DNA from: DASXYG01 sp036502625
GTDB lineage: Bacteria; Actinomycetota; Actinomycetes; Streptosporangiales; Streptosporangiaceae
NCBI GenBank assembly: GCA_036502625.1
Contig: DASXYG010000041.1
Span: 82,426 to 146,425, forward strand
Direction of reading: 5' to 3'
DNA length: 64,000 nt
The translations under genes and the position numbers were made by a program. The notes beneath the pieces are model-generated. The model was not told where the DNA came from and did no database searches. It saw only the letters and a program-made list of their open reading frames with translations. Positions 49,410 through 58,819 of this stretch are shown here, one piece after another (position 1 is the first letter of the stretch; every line of letters starts with the position of its first letter).

Positions 49410-50677
49410 GCGCCATCGACGACGCCGGGCGGGCGTTCTCCGGGCTGGACAACATCGAGGCCGCGCAGGTGCGGCGGTGCGTCCGCGCCCTGCTGCGGCG
49501 GCCGCTGCTGGTCGCGGGCGGGCCCGGCGACGACCTCCTGCCGCTCGCCCGGCGCTACCGCATCCGGCTGCAGACGTTCTTCTCCGCCTACCTCGGCTAC
49601 CGCCTGGTCGTCGACTCCCGGTTCGCCCGGCTCTACAAGACCGGCCCCGGCGACGACCCCACGCGCGGCGTCAGCCAGCCGGGCGGCGCGCCGTTCACCC
49701 CGCGTGCGTACTCCTACCTCGCGCTCACGCTCGCCGTGCTGACCGGCGCCGGTCCGCAGCTCCTGCTGTCCGGCCTGGTGGCCGACGTCCGCGCGGCGGC
49801 CGTCGAGGCGGGCGTCGAGGTCACCGACGACCTCACCGAGCGGCGCGCCCTGGTGGCCGCGCTGCGCCGGCTGATCGCGCTCGGCGTGCTCACCGAGACC
49901 GACGGCAGCGTCGCCCCCTGGGCGGAGGACACTGCGGCCGAGGCCCTGATCACGGTCGACGTCGAGCTGCTGCGCCACCTCGTGGCCGGCCCGCTCGCCC
50001 CCGCCGCCACCCCGGAGGAGCTGCTCGACCTCGCCGCCGAGCCCGGCCCCGGCGGCGCCCGCCACGCCGTACGCCGCCGGCTCGCCGAGGACCCCGTCGT
50101 CCACTACGGGCGGCTGCCCGGCGACCAGGCCGACTGGCTGCGCAACCACCTCCGCCGCGAGGCGTCCCTGCTTGAGGACTACACCGGGCTGCGCACGGAG
50201 GCGCGCGGCGAGGGCGTCATCGCGCTCGACGACGAGGAGCACCTCTCCGACCTCGTGTTCCCCGGCCCGAGCACGGTCGGCCGCATCGCTGTCCTTGCGC
50301 TCCCCGAACTCGTCGCCGACCCGGACACCCGGTCCGACGACGGCCACCACCTCGTCACGATGACGCGGCTGCGGCGGGTGTGCGGCTCGCTGGCGACGCG
50401 TTATCCACAGGCGTGGTCGAAGGACGCCGTCGCCGACGACGACGCGCTGGCCAAGCAGGTGGCGCGGCGGCTCGTGGTCGCCGGGCTCGGCCGCGTGGTC
50501 ACCCCGGACGACGGCGGCGACCTCCTCGTCCTCAGCCCGGCCTGCCACCGCTACGCCCCGGTGCCCGACGCCCGCGAGCCGGACGACGACGAGCCCGACG
50601 GCCCGGGGATCTCGCCCGACCAGGAGATGCTGTTCGCCGACGACCTCGGGGCCGAACCCGAGCGGGGGGACCGATGA
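49406..50677 (+). CDS. jetB: Wadjet type II JetB (TIGR02678/DUF2398), KITE-like
   Basis: A 423-residue DUF2398 protein, the winged-helix KITE-type subunit matching MksE. Family marks include VRRCVRALLRRPLL near the N-terminus, RRYRIRLQTFFSAYLGYRL, DSRFARLYKT, and YLALTLAVLTGAGPQLLLS. The acidic C-terminus (PDDDEPDG) and ISPDQEMLFADD are common tails. ATG at 49406 overlaps the jetA stop and its TGA overlaps jetC ATG, so stoichiometry is set by coupling. Confidence 0.87.
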   Translation: MSAIDDAGRAFSGLDNIEAAQVRRCVRALLRRPLLVAGGPGDDLLPLARRYRIRLQTFFSAYLGYRLVVDSRFARLYKTGPGDDPTRGVSQPGGAPFTPRAYSYLALTLAVLTGAGPQLLLSGLVADVRAAAVEAGVEVTDDLTERRALVAALRRLIALGVLTETDGSVAPWAEDTAAEALITVDVELLRHLVAGPLAPAATPEELLDLAAEPGPGGARHAVRRRLAEDPVVHYGRLPGDQADWLRNHLRREASLLEDYTGLRTEARGEGVIALDDEEHLSDLVFPGPSTVGRIAVLALPELVADPDTRSDDGHHLVTMTRLRRVCGSLATRYPQAWSKDAVADDDALAKQVARRLVVAGLGRVVTPDDGGDLLVLSPACHRYAPVPDAREPDDDEPDGPGISPDQEMLFADDLGAEPERGDR

Positions 50678-53600
50678 GCGACCACACACCTGACCGCTGG
50701 CGGCTGCACCGGGGCGGCATCCTCAACATCTGGCAGTACGCCAAGCAGGTGTTCGACCTCTCCGGCGGGCGCGGCATCTTCAAGGGCACCAACGGCTCCG
50801 GCAAGTCCCGCACGATGGAGCTGCTGCTGCCGCTCTGCCTCGACGGCGACCTCCGCCATGTCGGCTCCAAGGGGTTCGACACGGTCAGCGTCCGGCGGCT
50901 CATGCTGGAGGGCTATCCGGGCGGCCCGAACCGCATCGGCTACGCCTGGATCGAGCTGCGCCGTGTGGCCGAGACGCCAAGCGGGTCGCGCGAGGAGTTC
51001 CTGACCTGCGGCGTCGGGGTGAAGGCGGCCAAGTCCGCGAACGCCGTCACCGACTCGTGGCGGTTCGTCACGCCCGAGCGCGTCGGCATCGACGTGGAGC
51101 TCGACGACGACGGCGTGCCGTACGGCCCGGGGCAGTTGCGCACCGTCCTCGGCGCCGACCACGTCCTCGACTCCGAGCACGACTTCCAGACCCGCGTCGG
51201 GGAGCTCGTCTACGGCATCCGCGAGCGGCACCGCTACGCCGACCTCCTGCACCTCCAGCGCGTGCTCCGCAATCCCGACATCGGGCTGAAGGTCAACGAG
51301 GGCCAGCTCGAGCAGATCCTCTCCGACGCCCTGCCGCCGCTTGACCCCGACGTCCTCGCCCGTACGGCCGCGGGGCTGGACAACCTGGAGGGGGCGCGGG
51401 CCAACATCGTGCGGCTGCGCCGCGCCGACGAGGCTTTCACCGCGTTCCTGCCCGCCTACCGCGGCTACGTCACCGGCGTGCTCGACGGCCAGGGCGAGAA
51501 GGTGCGCGCAACGGGGGAGGCGCGCGACGAGGCGCGGCGGCGCCACGAGAAGGTGTCCGCCGACCTCGCGGCGGCGCGTGAGCGGGTCACCGAGGCGGTC
51601 GGCGCGCGCGACGGGCTGGAGCGTACGGCCGACGACCTGGGCGGCCAGATTCACGAGATCGAGACCTCGCCCGCGTACGCGGAGATCCGCGACCTGCAGG
51701 ACAAGGCGCGGCTCGTGGACGCCCTGAAGGAGAAGGCCGTCGCGGCGCTCGGCTACGCGGAGTCGATGCGCGGCGCCGAGCGCGACGCCGTCACGCAGAT
51801 CGTCCGCGGCGTGGGCGCGCTGTCCCGCGTGGCGGACACCACGGAGGGCGGTTCCGCCGACGCCGCCGCCGAGCTGCGCCGCGCCGGCCTGGGCGGGGTG
51901 TTCGCCCCGGCGATCGCCGACCTGCCGCGCGCCGAGCCCCGCGTACGCTCCGAGCCCGCGCTGGTCGACGTCGACGCGCCACCCGCCGAGGTGGAGCGCG
52001 CCGAGCCGCCCGCGGTCGACCTCGACCAGTTGCGCACCGCCGCGAAGCAGCACGCCGAGCAGGCCGACTCCGCGCGCGAGGCGGCCGTCCAGCGCCGCGC
52101 CATGATCGCCGGCCTGCACGACACCGCGCGCCGCCTGGACGACCACGCCTCCACGGTGGCCGCCCTGTCCACCCAAACCGACAAGTCCCGCCAGTCCGAA
52201 CTAGCCGCCACCGAACGCCACCGCACGTCCCGCGCCCGTTTGACGGAGTCCGCCGAGTCCTGGGCGACCGCGGTCGCCGAGTGGGCCGCGGGGGACGACG
52301 TGGCGACCGCACTACGAGGCCGTCCACAGGCTGGGGACGACGCGCCGCCGCCCGCCGCGCCCGCTGCGGGCGCCGTGCCCGCCGGGGATACCGCGGGCGC
52401 CGCGGATGCCAGGGACGCCGTGTCCGCCGGGGGCGCCGGGGACGCCGTGCCCGCCGCGGATGCCGGAGCGCCGGGCGGTGGTGGCGAGGCCGCGGTGGCC
52501 GGGCGTTCTGTGGTGCTGCCGCGGGTTGACGCCGCGGAGGTGGCCGCCGATCCTGACGCGGCGCGGGGCGTCGAGCGGGAGATGCTGGCGGCGCTGCGGC
52601 CGGCGCAGGAGGAGGCGGCGCGTGCCGTGCTGCGTACGGAGCACGACCTGGAGGCCGTGCGTACGGAGATCGCCGATGTGGAGGGGGAGCTCGCGGGGCT
52701 GCGCTCGGCCACCGATGTGGCGCCGCGCCGCCCCCCGTACGCCACCGCCGACCGCGACCCCGCGCAGGGCGCGCCCTTCTACCGCCTGGTCGACTTCGCC
52801 GAGGGCACCACGGACGCGGACGCCGCCGGCCTGGAAGCGGCCCTCGAGGCATCCGGCCTCCTGAACGCCTGGGTCACCCCGGACGGCACGGCCATCGCCG
52901 CCGACACCCACGACACCTTCCTCACCCCACCCCAGGTGCCCCCCGCCCCCACCACCCCCACCCTCGCGACCATCCTCCGCCCCGCCACCGACCCCGACTC
53001 CCCGGTACCCCCCGAGCCCGTAGCCCACCTGCTCGCCTCCATCGCCCTGACGAACACCCCCACCCCAGACCCCGCCTCCACCACGGGACCGCCCGCCCCC
53101 CTCATCTCCCTCTCCACCGCCGGGCACTGGCGGGTGGGGGCGCTCAGCGGGGCGTGGGGGAAGGGCGCTGCCGAGTACGTCGGGGCCGGGGCCCGGGGCG
53201 GGGCTCGGGAGCGGCGGATCGCTGAGCTTGAGGCGCGGCTGGCGGGGCTGAACCGTCGCGTGGCCGCTGCCGAGGGGGAGCTGCTCGCGCACAGGGAGGT
53301 CCGGGACGCGCTGGATCGGGCGCGTGAGGCGTTCCCCGGGCACACCGCCGTCGTCGAGGCGTACGCCACGGCCGCCGCGCAGGAGCAGGCCGTGCGCACC
53401 GCCGCCGCGCAGGCCGACTCCCTGGAGTCCGAGCACGCCACGGCGCAGGCGGCCTGCCAGGCCGAGGCCGCGGAGCACCGGCGGACGTCCGGCTCGCTCG
53501 GCCTGCCCGCGGACGCCGCCGAGCTGGCCGACGCCCTGAACGCCGCGGGCCGCGCGGGCGACGCGCTCGACCGCCTCGGCCGCACCCTCCGCGGCCACTA

Positions 53601-55032
53601 CGAGGGCGCCCTGACCGACCTCGCGGCCAGCATGGAGACCTACGACGAGGCCGCCGAACACCGCGTGGCCGCCGAGCGCACGGCCGGCGCCGCGCGCGAC
53701 GAGTACACCACCGCCGCGTCGTCGCTCACCGCCCTGAAGGAGTCCCTCGGCACCGAACCCGACGAGCTGCAACGCCGCCTCGACACCCTCCGCCGCGACC
53801 TGGCCGGCGTCCGCAAGCGCCTCCCGGGCGCCCGCGACCGCGTCTCCGAGGGCGAGAAGACCGCGGCCAAACTGGAGGCGGAGCTCGCCGCCGCCAAGGA
53901 CGCCGACGACGCACGCCACGCCGCGTTCTGCGACGCCGAAGACGTCTTCACCGACATGCTGGCGGTCCCCGGCGTATGGGAGGCCGCGGCGGGCCCCGGC
54001 GAGCAGGTCCCGGACGACCGCGCCGCCGCGCTCGCCCAGCTCACCGCCCTCGCGGCGGAGTACAAGGCGGTCGGCGAGGGCGCGGTGATCAACCGCCTCC
54101 AGGAGCTGCACGCCGCGCTGGCGGGCAGCCACGACGTGGTCACGGACAAGAACGAGATCTCCGGCGGCCCCGGCGTCCTCACCGTCACGGTCAGCGACGA
54201 GGAGGGTCCGCGCCCGGTCGCCGCGGCCGGCCGCCGTACGTCCCAGCGCCTCGCCGAGGCCGTCGAGCAGCTCAACATCCGCGAGGCGGCCGCGTTCGAG
54301 GAGTTCTTCCTCAAGGACGTCGCGGAGGAGCTGCGCCGCCAGATCGCCACCGCGCGCGACCTCACCCGCCGGATGAACGCGGTGCTGTCCGGCGTGCAGT
54401 CCAGCCAGGGCGTCCACGTGCAGCTCGAATGGACGCCCGCGCCGAGCCTCGACGGCGCCACCCGCGACGCCCTCGCCCTGGTGGACAAGGCGTACGCGGT
54501 GCGCACCCCGGAGGAGAACGACCGGCTGCGCCGCGCCCTCGCCGACCGCGTCGAGGCCGAGCGCGACGGCGACGCCACGCGCTACGCCGAGCTCCTGGCC
54601 CGCGCCCTCGACTACCGCATGTGGTACGCCTTCACCGTCCGCGTCCAGGACCAGGGCCCGGACGGCGGCGCCCGCTCACGCCGCGTGAAGGAGCTGTCGT
54701 CCGGCGAGACGCGCCTGGTCTCCTACGTCACGCTCTTCGCCGCGGCGGCCGCGTTCTACGACGCCCTGGCCTCCACGATCGACGGCCCGCTGCGGCTGGT
54801 CCTGCTCGACGAGGCGTTCGAGCGCCTCGACGACCCCACCAAGGCGCGCCTGCTGGAGATGCTGGCCGACCTCAACATGGACTGGCTGGTCACGTGGCCG
54901 AAGGGCTGGGGCGTGTCGTCCCGCATCGCCCGCATGCACATCTACGACGTCCTGCACCGCCGCGGCTCCTGGGGCGTCGCCCATGCCCACTACATCTGGA
55001 ACGGCCAGGAGCTGGCGCTGGACGGCGCCTAG
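50674..55032 (+). CDS. jetC: Wadjet type II JetC (TIGR02680), SMC/MksB-like ATPase
   Basis: A 1452-residue SMC-like ATPase. Walker A GTNGSGKS is at 38-45 after the typical WRLHRGGILNIWQY; long coiled coils fill about 240-1300; the ABC signature LSSGETRLVSYV (about 1341) and Walker B LVLLDEAFERLDD (about 1376) close the head. A Gly/Ala/Asp-rich insertion with degenerate repeats (52340-52500) lies in the coiled coil near the hinge and makes it longer than usual. It is the DNA-loop-extruding motor. No jetD follows; the next gene, on the other strand, is a PPOX protein. Confidence 0.9.
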   Translation: MSDHTPDRWRLHRGGILNIWQYAKQVFDLSGGRGIFKGTNGSGKSRTMELLLPLCLDGDLRHVGSKGFDTVSVRRLMLEGYPGGPNRIGYAWIELRRVAETPSGSREEFLTCGVGVKAAKSANAVTDSWRFVTPERVGIDVELDDDGVPYGPGQLRTVLGADHVLDSEHDFQTRVGELVYGIRERHRYADLLHLQRVLRNPDIGLKVNEGQLEQILSDALPPLDPDVLARTAAGLDNLEGARANIVRLRRADEAFTAFLPAYRGYVTGVLDGQGEKVRATGEARDEARRRHEKVSADLAAARERVTEAVGARDGLERTADDLGGQIHEIETSPAYAEIRDLQDKARLVDALKEKAVAALGYAESMRGAERDAVTQIVRGVGALSRVADTTEGGSADAAAELRRAGLGGVFAPAIADLPRAEPRVRSEPALVDVDAPPAEVERAEPPAVDLDQLRTAAKQHAEQADSAREAAVQRRAMIAGLHDTARRLDDHASTVAALSTQTDKSRQSELAATERHRTSRARLTESAESWATAVAEWAAGDDVATALRGRPQAGDDAPPPAAPAAGAVPAGDTAGAADARDAVSAGGAGDAVPAADAGAPGGGGEAAVAGRSVVLPRVDAAEVAADPDAARGVEREMLAALRPAQEEAARAVLRTEHDLEAVRTEIADVEGELAGLRSATDVAPRRPPYATADRDPAQGAPFYRLVDFAEGTTDADAAGLEAALEASGLLNAWVTPDGTAIAADTHDTFLTPPQVPPAPTTPTLATILRPATDPDSPVPPEPVAHLLASIALTNTPTPDPASTTGPPAPLISLSTAGHWRVGALSGAWGKGAAEYVGAGARGGARERRIAELEARLAGLNRRVAAAEGELLAHREVRDALDRAREAFPGHTAVVEAYATAAAQEQAVRTAAAQADSLESEHATAQAACQAEAAEHRRTSGSLGLPADAAELADALNAAGRAGDALDRLGRTLRGHYEGALTDLAASMETYDEAAEHRVAAERTAGAARDEYTTAASSLTALKESLGTEPDELQRRLDTLRRDLAGVRKRLPGARDRVSEGEKTAAKLEAELAAAKDADDARHAAFCDAEDVFTDMLAVPGVWEAAAGPGEQVPDDRAAALAQLTALAAEYKAVGEGAVINRLQELHAALAGSHDVVTDKNEISGGPGVLTVTVSDEEGPRPVAAAGRRTSQRLAEAVEQLNIREAAAFEEFFLKDVAEELRRQIATARDLTRRMNAVLSGVQSSQGVHVQLEWTPAPSLDGATRDALALVDKAYAVRTPEENDRLRRALADRVEAERDGDATRYAELLARALDYRMWYAFTVRVQDQGPDGGARSRRVKELSSGETRLVSYVTLFAAAAAFYDALASTIDGPLRLVLLDEAFERLDDPTKARLLEMLADLNMDWLVTWPKGWGVSSRIARMHIYDVLHRRGSWGVAHAHYIWNGQELALDGA
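52340..52500 (+). repeat. Degenerate repeat inside jetC
   Basis: GC-rich, in-frame copies resembling GACGCCGTGYCCGCCG encode DAVSA/DAVPA units separated by Gly/Ala/Asp. The block is an insertion in the coiled-coil arm, probably a flexible loop near the hinge. Confidence 0.6.
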
Positions 55033-55053
55033 CCGTCCCCGCCTCACCTCACC

Positions 55054-55539
55054 TCAGGTGAAGTGCCACTGGGTGGGGCTGGCGTGTTCGGCCGAGCCGA
55101 GGGCCAGGCGGGGCACCAGGCGGAAGCCGATGGCGCCGGCCAGGCTCTCCTGGGCGAGCGTGCGCGGGGTCTCGTACTTCTGCGCGAGGAGGTCGCCGAA
55201 GAGGCGGAGGTCGTCGGGGTCGGCGATGGGCTCGGTGCCGCCGTCGAGCATCATGACGTCGGGCGGGGCCACCACGGACGCCGCGCAGCTCGGGTCGTGC
55301 GCGAGGTAGCGGTCCATGTTGGTGCCGCTGCCCACGGTGAACCACAGGCTGTCCTCGTGCCATATGCCGCGGACGAGCGTCACGTCGGTCTCGCGGCGCG
55401 GCGAAAGCGAGGCGATCCAGTACTCCTCCGCGGTCACGAGCCGGTCGTGCGCCCATGACCAGGACAAGGGCGCACCACTTGGGCGCGCTACAGGCACGCC
55501 GTGGTGGTACTCGACGGGTTCGGACTGCGGGTCACGCAC
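55054..55539 (-). CDS. Pyridoxamine 5'-phosphate oxidase family protein
   Basis: A 161-residue FMN-type split barrel. Marks are LVTAEEYWIASLSPRRETDVTLVRGIW and SLWFTVGSGTNMDRYLAHDPSCAASVV, the two-strand cofactor region, and a C-terminal GFRLVPRLALG strand. GTG at 55539 has GGAGG six bases upstream. It lies where jetD would be expected but on the opposite strand and is unrelated to it. Substrate unknown; may be F420-dependent. Confidence 0.8.
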   Translation of the reverse strand: MRDPQSEPVEYHHGVPVARPSGAPLSWSWAHDRLVTAEEYWIASLSPRRETDVTLVRGIWHEDSLWFTVGSGTNMDRYLAHDPSCAASVVAPPDVMMLDGGTEPIADPDDLRLFGDLLAQKYETPRTLAQESLAGAIGFRLVPRLALGSAEHASPTQWHFT

Positions 55540-55692
55540 GCCGGGCCTCCGGGGGGAGAGAGGACAGGCTCAATGAGCACAACGAAGTTACGGTGACGCC
55601 TCACGTGTCGTCAACACACTCTCACCGATTGTGGGAGACGACGGTCAAGTTCGGGCGCGTTGCACCCCGATCGGGACCGCCAGTACCCTCAT

Positions 55693-55707
55693 GTAAGAAG
55701 CACTTAC
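55693..55707. promoter_or_regulatory. Small dyad upstream of peptide deformylase
   Basis: GTAAG and CTTAC around AAGCA, 32 bases before the def start, in the leader or promoter. Possibly an operator; weak on its own. Confidence 0.25.
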
Positions 55708-55738
55708 GGCTGTCGGCTCTTACGCGGAATGGTGGGAA

Positions 55739-56218
55739 ATGGCGAACCTGTCGATCCGGCGCCTCGGCGACCCGGTGCTGCGGACCCCGGCGGAACCGGT
55801 CACGGTCTTCGACCGCGAGCTGCGCCGCCTCGTGGCCGACATGTTCGAGGCGATGTACGAGGCCGACGGCATGGGCCTGGCCGCGCCGCAGGTGGGCGTC
55901 GGGCTGCGGTTGTTCGTCTACGACAGCATGAACGGCCGCCGCGGCGCCGTGGCCAACCCGGAGCTGGTCATCGACGACGCCACCGAGGTCACCGACGACG
56001 AGGGCTGCCTGTCCGTCCCCGGGGTGAACTACCCCCTGGCCCGGGCGACCGCCGCGACCGTGCGCGGGCAGGACGCCAAGGGCAAGCCCGTCGAGGTGAA
56101 GGCGCGCGGCTACCTCGCGCGCTGCCTCCAGCACGAGACCGACCACCTGGACGGCATCGTGTACGTCGACAAGCTGCCGAAGAGCCTGCGCCGCGAGGCG
56201 ATGCTCAGCATGGACTGA
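55739..56218 (+). CDS. def: Peptide deformylase
   Basis: A 159-residue deformylase with all three metal motifs: GMGLAAPQVG (motif 1), EGCLSVPG (motif 2, with the metal-binding Cys) and QHETDHLDG (motif 3, HExxH). It removes the formyl group from the N-terminus of new proteins. Sequence is the type I actinobacterial form. ATG at 55739 with GGTGGG close upstream. Monocistronic. Many genomes carry more than one copy, so this may not be the only one. Confidence 0.95.
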   Translation: MANLSIRRLGDPVLRTPAEPVTVFDRELRRLVADMFEAMYEADGMGLAAPQVGVGLRLFVYDSMNGRRGAVANPELVIDDATEVTDDEGCLSVPGVNYPLARATAATVRGQDAKGKPVEVKARGYLARCLQHETDHLDGIVYVDKLPKSLRREAMLSMD

Positions 56219-56244
56219 GCCCGCCCCGCGGCGCCACGGCCGGC

Positions 56245-57372
56245 CTAGTGGTAGTTGTGCACCTGCGTCCACAGCTTCTTGGCGTAGTAGCCGAAGTACG
56301 GGCTGGCCATCCAGCCGCGGCCGTTCGCCGGCCCGACGCTGTTCACGCCGTACGCCACACCGCGGCGCTTGCTGTTGCTGTAGCTGACCAGCCAGGGGCC
56401 GCCGCTGGAGCCGCCCGTCAGGCCCGACTTCATGTACAGCCCGTAGTGGAACTTCTTGGTGGTGGCGCGCCAGTAACGCTGGTACTCACCGCCGTACGGC
56501 GACTCGGCGGGGTAGCCCATGGCCGCGACCTTGTACTTCGTGCCCTTCGAGAACGCGATCGCGTTCCACCCGGTGTACGAACCCGGGTAGTGGCCCTTGT
56601 AGGTGTAGGTCGCCACCATGGAAATGTCGTACTGGAACGCGTAGTTCAGGTTGTTGTTGTGGTTGTACCACTGGCTCGTGGTCCACATCTTCTTCGCCGG
56701 ATAGCTGCCGTACGGCGCGGTGCCGTTGTGGTAGTACGGCACGAAGGTGAACTTGGAGTCCCACTTCTTCGCCATGTTCGTGCAGTGGCCCGCGGTGAGC
56801 ACGAAATTGTGCCACTTCGACGGGATCACGCTTCCGGAGCAGACGTAGTTGAGGCCGCCGCGGGTGAAGAAGACCTTTCCGACCGTCGGCGACTCCTTCA
56901 GCGCGCGGTGCGCCTTCTTCCGCGCCGCCTCGTTCGCCTTGTAGACGCTCGCGACGCTGGACTTCATCGCGCCGCTGAGCTTCACCGTCGGGTTGTGGCC
57001 GTAGGCGATCGAGCCGCTCGACTTCGCCGCCGTGTTCGGCGCGGCCTTGGGCGTGGCGCTCTGCGGCGCGGCCTGGGCGTTCTTCGCGGCGTCGGCGGCC
57101 AGCTTGGCGACCTGCGCGCGGTCGAGCGCGGTGTCGGCGGCGCGCGCGCCGCGCATGCGCGCGGGCGTCCAGTACTTCCGTACCGACGCGATGTAGGAGT
57201 CGGCCGAGCCGAGCGCCGACACCGTGTGGCTGATCAGGCCGGACGCCGGGCCCGCTGTGGGGTCGGGGGCCTGCGCCTGCGCGGACGTCGCCCCGGCGAG
57301 CAGGCCGACGCCCAGCACGCCGCCGGTGGCCACGATCGCGAGGGTACGGACCGGCTTCTTGACTTGCTTCAT
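56245..57372 (-). CDS. Secreted trypsin-like serine peptidase
   Basis: A 375-residue chymotrypsin-fold enzyme. A signal peptide (MKQVKKPVRTLAIVATG then hydrophobic core, cleavage near SAQAQA at about 35) is followed by a roughly 115-residue pro-region. The triad is His in LTAGHC, Asp in YDISMVA and Ser in TGGSSGGPW. The Tyr/Trp/Asn-rich catalytic domain resembles actinomycete secreted peptidases of the glutamyl/V8-like group. ATG at 57372 has AAAGG upstream. Divergent from the lipoprotein gene. Single gene; likely extracellular nutrition or processing. Confidence 0.88.
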   Translation of the reverse strand: MKQVKKPVRTLAIVATGGVLGVGLLAGATSAQAQAPDPTAGPASGLISHTVSALGSADSYIASVRKYWTPARMRGARAADTALDRAQVAKLAADAAKNAQAAPQSATPKAAPNTAAKSSGSIAYGHNPTVKLSGAMKSSVASVYKANEAARKKAHRALKESPTVGKVFFTRGGLNYVCSGSVIPSKWHNFVLTAGHCTNMAKKWDSKFTFVPYYHNGTAPYGSYPAKKMWTTSQWYNHNNNLNYAFQYDISMVATYTYKGHYPGSYTGWNAIAFSKGTKYKVAAMGYPAESPYGGEYQRYWRATTKKFHYGLYMKSGLTGGSSGGPWLVSYSNSKRRGVAYGVNSVGPANGRGWMASPYFGYYAKKLWTQVHNYH

Positions 57373-57720
57373 CTGGACCTTTGTCTCGTTCGGGGCATGC
57401 CTCGCAGGTAGGGCGCGATCGGCACTGTCCGGCACCGTATATGACGTCACGCCGAGCGGTACACCGGACGCCCGAAACCGGCCACAGCCGTAACGAATGC
57501 GGAAAGTTGCGACACAAGTGCGTACGGTTAACTGCACGCTCTCCGAATTCGCTTCGTAAATGCGCGGGATTTGCCGGTGAATGCCGGGCTTTCCGTTATC
57601 CGGTTCCGCGTTCTCGCCAACGCGGCGAAAAGCGCGCGCTAAGGTGCCGATCCATTCGGTGAACGCGACAGGGGATCGCGTTTCGCCGGTCCGGAACGGT
57701 TTACGGAGGGGGATACCGGG
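57373..57720. other. 348-bp divergent intergenic region
   Basis: It lies between the secreted peptidase and the lipoprotein and must carry both promoters. It is AT-richer around 57480-57580. An inverted repeat AACGCGA...TCGCGTT occupies 57662-57682, near the lipoprotein start. I see no small gene or RNA element. Confidence 0.6.
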
Positions 57721-58470
57721 ATGGAATTGCGGAATCGGGCGACACGGGGTGCGCTCGCGGTCGCGATAGCGGGGGCGTTGACCGCGTCCGGCTGCGGCGG
57801 CTCGGGCGGCACGGCCGTCCAGGGCACCGCGCGGCCGGGCGCGTCCGAGACGACGAGCGCCGCCGCGGCCACGAGCGCGAAGACCGGCGCGTACGACGCG
57901 AACAAGCTCCGCACCGGCCTGCTGGCCTCCTACGGCACCGCCCGCCCCGTCGCCCCGGCCAGCGCGGGCACGGTCGGCGCGCTCCAGGACCGGCTCGGCC
58001 TGTCCGGCCAGCTCAAGTCGATCAAGACGCGGAAGCGCGCGTGCCTTACGGCGGGCCCGAACCTCACGGCGCGGAAGCTGCGCCAGGTGCCCGCGTCCGC
58101 CGTCACGCTCACCGACTCCAAGCGCGGCTACACCGTCGGCGAGGTGCTGTTCTCCACCGACGTCGCGTCGATGCGCGAGCTGATCGCCCGCCGCATCCCG
58201 CCGGTCTGCCGCCACCTCACCGCGGACGTCAGCGGCACGAAGGTGCGCGTCGCGCTGCGCGAGATCCGCATGCCGCACGTCGCGCGCACGATCAACGGCG
58301 TCATGATGACCGTCCTCGTGGGGCGGCAGGTGCAGCGCTCACTGACGGTGATGTTCGCGACCAGGAAGTACGGCGGCACGGTCTCGCTGAGCGGCCGCCG
58401 CATCTCCCGTGCGACGCTGCACCGCGCCACCGTCGCCGCCATGCGCACCGCGCGCCGCGCCCTGGCGTGA
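57721..58470 (+). CDS. Putative lipoprotein of unknown function
   Basis: A 249-residue protein with a signal peptide ending in lipobox TASGC (cysteine about residue 25), followed by a Gly/Thr/Ser/Ala-rich linker and a C-terminal globular part with ACLTAGPNLTARKLRQVPAS and VCRHLTADVSGTKVRVALRE, two cysteines probably disulfide-bonded. This pattern is common in small actinomycete surface lipoproteins of unknown role. ATG at 57721. It is followed 43 bp later by the NfeD-like/flotillin pair but ends in its own unit. Confidence 0.72.
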   Translation: MELRNRATRGALAVAIAGALTASGCGGSGGTAVQGTARPGASETTSAAAATSAKTGAYDANKLRTGLLASYGTARPVAPASAGTVGALQDRLGLSGQLKSIKTRKRACLTAGPNLTARKLRQVPASAVTLTDSKRGYTVGEVLFSTDVASMRELIARRIPPVCRHLTADVSGTKVRVALREIRMPHVARTINGVMMTVLVGRQVQRSLTVMFATRKYGGTVSLSGRRISRATLHRATVAAMRTARRALA

Positions 58471-58513
58471 ACGCGCCGCGCGGTGCATCGTTCCGTACGG
58501 TAGGAGCGACCGC

Positions 58514-58738
58514 GTGGCAGGCGACGAGAGGGCGGCGATGGTCGGGAAGCAGGGGCGGGTCACCGGCAGGATCGGCCCCGGTCTGACGGGCGAGATCATG
58601 GTGGAGGTGCGCGGCGGCGCCGAGGCGTTCTACGCCTTCCCCCAGATTCCGGACCAGGAGTTCGCCATCGGGACGCTGGTGATCGTGGTGGAATATCTCC
58701 CGCCACGGACCGTATACGTCGCCCCCGCGATGATGTGA
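58514..58738 (+). CDS. Small NfeD-like OB-fold protein
   Basis: A 74-residue protein resembling the C-terminal OB domain of NfeD: VGKQGRVTGRIGPGLTGEIMVEVRGG and GTLVIVVEYLPPRTVYVAP, cited in parts. No membrane segment is present. The GTG at 58514 has TAGGAG seven bases upstream; ATG at 58538 is an alternative. NfeD-family proteins are paired with SPFH/flotillin genes in many bacteria, and one follows 81 bp downstream, which supports the call. Confidence 0.72.
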   Translation: MAGDERAAMVGKQGRVTGRIGPGLTGEIMVEVRGGAEAFYAFPQIPDQEFAIGTLVIVVEYLPPRTVYVAPAMM

Positions 58739-58819
58739 GCCGCCGGTCGCGACCGGTGTGAAACGAACGGCGCCGTGGCTACGTCAGACCTTTGACTTTG
58801 CCGGAACGGGGAGGCGCCG

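Noticed and set aside
52312..54417. A 701-codon minus-strand frame inside jetC
   Set aside because: Shadow of jetC coiled-coil codons; no domain, and jetC motifs are intact through it.
55033..55738. A hidden jetD fragment after jetC
   Set aside because: The only coding region is a PPOX protein on the other strand; translated frames show no toprim or DUF2399 features.
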